Positions 61,882 through 64,000 of a stretch of 64,000 nucleotides of DNA are shown piece by piece (the first letter of the stretch is position 1; the number at the start of each line of letters is the position of its first letter). Origin of the DNA: Aquisediminimonas profunda (GTDB lineage: Bacteria; Pseudomonadota; Alphaproteobacteria; Sphingomonadales; Sphingomonadaceae); the NCBI RefSeq assembly GCF_019443285.1, contig NZ_CP080327.1, forward strand, positions 1,178,001 to 1,242,000. The letters are read 5' to 3'. The position numbers and the translations under genes are program-made. Below the pieces are notes generated by a model. That model was not told the origin of the DNA and ran no database searches. It worked only from the letters and a program-made list of their open reading frames with translations.

Positions 61882-64000
61882 ATGAAAATCTGTGATGTTG
61901 TTCAGCTTGCCACCAAAGGCCTCGCTCCAGTCCTGGTTTCTGGCATTCTCGCCGGTCCCTGCTTGGCGCAAGCGGTGGCGCCAGCTGCAGGCCCTGCCGA
62001 AGAAGTGTCTGCCGATGACATTGTCGTCACCGCTCAAAAGCGGAGCGAGCGGCTACAAGACGTGCCGGTTTCAATATCCGCAATTGGCGGCGACAACATA
62101 ATGAAGCAGCGTATTACCCAGTCTGATGATCTCGTGACCAAAACGCCGAATCTGCAATTGGCGGCAACAGTTGGCGAGAACACGCCAATCTTTTCGCTGC
62201 GCGGAGTCTCAATGTCGGACTTCAGCTTGAATCAATCTGGACCTGTCGCCACCTATTATGACGAGGTTTACAAGGGTAATTTCGCCCTTTTGGGAGTTGC
62301 GCTCTACGACATTGAGCGGGTGGAGGTTTTGCGCGGGCCGCAAGGTACGCTCTACGGCAAGAACACAACCGGCGGAGCGGTCAATTTGATCAGCAAACGT
62401 CCTGAGTTTTCAAACGAAGCCTATCTCAACGTCGGAGCTGGGAACTACGGGCGCTATGAGGCGAATGGCGCGGTCAATGTTGCGCTCAGTGATACGCTCA
62501 GCGCACGTGTCGCATTCACATATGCCCATGCCGACGGCTGGTTTCGAAACCAGCTTCCAAACAAGCCTGACTTGAACGGCACAAATGAATATGGAATTCG
62601 CGGCTCGCTGCGCTGGGAGCCAAGTGCGAGTGCGTCATTCGTGCTTCGCGCGTCGACAAGTCTTCAGAATCCATACAATTATGGTGTTTTTGCCCAGCCG
62701 GTTGATGCTGCTGGGATTGGTGGTACCGGGTATGTCCGTGCCGGCCTAAACAATCGTCAAATTGAGTCAAATTATACACCAAAGCGCAGGGCAAGGACTT
62801 ATGCAGTCGCGCTCACCGGCAATTTCGACATCGGAAATGGGCTCGGAATCACGTCGGTCACGTCCTACGACCGCGGTACATTATCCTTTGGGGAGGACAC
62901 GGATGGCAGTCCGACACAAACCTTGGAATTGCCATATTTTGATCGCGCAAGACAATTCTCCCAGGATCTGCGGCTGACGAGCGATTGGTCTGGCCCGTTC
63001 AATTTCATCCTCGGTGCCTATTATAATCGCGAAACGGTTTTCAACGCATACGAATTGCGCTTCTTCAATGACGTCGATGTGAATGGTGATGGAAGCATAA
63101 ATGCAACCGATTGCGCCGATGCATTTGCAACTGGGTCGACTGCAGCTTGTCGCGTCGGCAACAGCTTTGACCAGAAGAAGTCCAGCTACGCGCTCTACAG
63201 TGATCTTCGATATAATTTCGGCAGTGGGTTCACCCTGCGTGGTGGTCTGCGCTTCACCCATGACACTGGGGACCAGACCAATTTGCGGTCAGTCGCCCGA
63301 GGTGTCGATGATGTTTTTGTCCTTGAATTGATACCGTCGACCAACAGCCGCTTCACGACAAACAATTTGTCCGGCAAGATCGGTCTCGACTACAAGTCAG
63401 ATGGCGGCGCGCTTTTTTACGCCAACTATGGCCGGGGATACAGAGCAAGCAGTTTCAATGCTCAAGCGTTCTTCGATCCGAGCGAGGTTTCGATAGCGAA
63501 GCCCGAAGAGATCGACGCGTTTGAGGTCGGGGCCAAGACCCGCTTTCTTGATCGCAGAGCGACCCTGAATACCTCGGCCTTTTATTACATTTATCGGAAC
63601 CAGCAGTTCATCAACGTGAATCCGACTACCATTGCTCAGACGCTTATCAACGTCGACAGATCGCGCATTTTGGGAGCCGAAGTTGAACTAAATGTAAAAG
63701 CATCTGATTCGATTGGCTTGCGTGCAGGGCTTGGACTGCTGGACACTAAGGTCGAGAAGGGGCTGCTTACCGGAACCAATCTGGCCGGCAACAAGCTGTT
63801 GAACGCGCCAGCAGTTAATTTCTCGGGTGGCGCCGACGTTACGGCGGTGCGCTGGGAGGATGGGCAACTGAGCTTTCACGGTGATGTCAGTTACGTGTCC
63901 AGCCAGTTCTTTGAAGTGTTCAACGTGCCACGATTACGGCAAGATGGTTACGTACAACTTGGTGGGCACATAGACATCGAGCATGGGCCGTGGACGCTGT
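61882..64000 (+). CDS. TonB-dependent outer-membrane receptor (copy 3, 3' end outside window)
   Basis: The reading frame stays open from ATG 61882 (preceded by GAGGGGGAAG) to the window edge, so the C-terminus is missing. It encodes a signal peptide ending near GPCLAQA, a TonB box DDIVVTAQKR, a plug with VEVLRGPQGTLYGKNTTGG, and barrel strands (NYGRGYRASSFN). The leader is unrelated to those of the two receptors at 1477 and 4857. It sits behind the gentisate operon and may import the aromatic substrate. Confidence 0.9.
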   Translation, partial: MKICDVVQLATKGLAPVLVSGILAGPCLAQAVAPAAGPAEEVSADDIVVTAQKRSERLQDVPVSISAIGGDNIMKQRITQSDDLVTKTPNLQLAATVGENTPIFSLRGVSMSDFSLNQSGPVATYYDEVYKGNFALLGVALYDIERVEVLRGPQGTLYGKNTTGGAVNLISKRPEFSNEAYLNVGAGNYGRYEANGAVNVALSDTLSARVAFTYAHADGWFRNQLPNKPDLNGTNEYGIRGSLRWEPSASASFVLRASTSLQNPYNYGVFAQPVDAAGIGGTGYVRAGLNNRQIESNYTPKRRARTYAVALTGNFDIGNGLGITSVTSYDRGTLSFGEDTDGSPTQTLELPYFDRARQFSQDLRLTSDWSGPFNFILGAYYNRETVFNAYELRFFNDVDVNGDGSINATDCADAFATGSTAACRVGNSFDQKKSSYALYSDLRYNFGSGFTLRGGLRFTHDTGDQTNLRSVARGVDDVFVLELIPSTNSRFTTNNLSGKIGLDYKSDGGALFYANYGRGYRASSFNAQAFFDPSEVSIAKPEEIDAFEVGAKTRFLDRRATLNTSAFYYIYRNQQFINVNPTTIAQTLINVDRSRILGAEVELNVKASDSIGLRAGLGLLDTKVEKGLLTGTNLAGNKLLNAPAVNFSGGADVTAVRWEDGQLSFHGDVSYVSSQFFEVFNVPRLRQDGYVQLGGHIDIEHGPWTL

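Noticed and set aside
1-64000. CRISPR arrays, rRNA operons and complete tRNA genes
   Set aside because: I saw no regular spacer-repeat array, no rRNA sequence and only a 3' tRNA fragment; no search tool was used.

Overview
This window looks like a chromosomal or megaplasmid segment from a sphingomonad (alphaproteobacterium, order Sphingomonadales). The grounds are several TonB-dependent receptors with the IVTA-type TonB box, a NagGH/gentisate aromatic pathway, RibBA-type proteins and dense catabolic gene clusters. The genus assignment is inference. All functional calls were made by reading translated motifs and comparing with remembered families; no database search was run.

Region A (about 1-48.3 kb) is one large catabolic locus of many short transcription units. 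It holds a thiolase, two TonB-dependent receptors with a tandem-duplication scar between them, an HpcH/HpaI aldolase, a cupin, a tannase-like esterase, two closely related TetR regulators (11.5 kb and 44.8 kb), acyl-CoA dehydrogenases, two luciferase-like FMN monooxygenases, a flavin reductase, an acyl-CoA ligase, a class I CoA-transferase-like pair, SnoaL-like proteins, a RibBA-like protein with altered active-site residues, two copies of an NmrA-like plus EthD gene pair, an old yellow enzyme, a four-gene acyclic-terpene-utilisation operon (atuC-atuE-atuF-atuA order), a nitroreductase, an SMP-30 lactonase, an Asp/Glu/hydantoin-type racemase and six SDRs. Most units are preceded by the palindrome TGAYRTCA (14 sites), which suggests a single regulon. 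The gene content points to uptake, CoA activation, oxidative ring opening and beta-oxidation-like breakdown of a cyclic, possibly branched or isoprenoid-like compound. The substrate is not determinable from the sequence.

Region B (about 48.3-53.5 kb) is a mobile or accessory stretch. It has about 2.3 kb without a convincing gene, a MITE-like inverted repeat, a 270-bp AT-rich nest of palindromes, a ribbon-helix-helix protein, three small unknown genes, a tyrosine recombinase, a 46-bp tRNA-Val(GAC) 3'-end fragment (an attachment site), and a decayed second integrase. A separate scar of IS630 and IS6 family remnants lies at 34.1-35.0 kb.

Region C (about 53.7-64 kb) is a compact aromatic-acid locus without the TGAYRTCA motif. 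On the minus strand are an IclR regulator, fumarylpyruvate hydrolase and maleylpyruvate isomerase. On the plus strand are a NagG-like salicylate 5-hydroxylase large subunit, a VanA-like Rieske oxygenase, the NagH-like small subunit, gentisate 1,2-dioxygenase, an aldehyde dehydrogenase and a TonB-dependent receptor cut by the window edge. Together they would take an aromatic aldehyde, methoxybenzoate or salicylate through gentisate to pyruvate and fumarate. The electron-transfer partners are not in the window.
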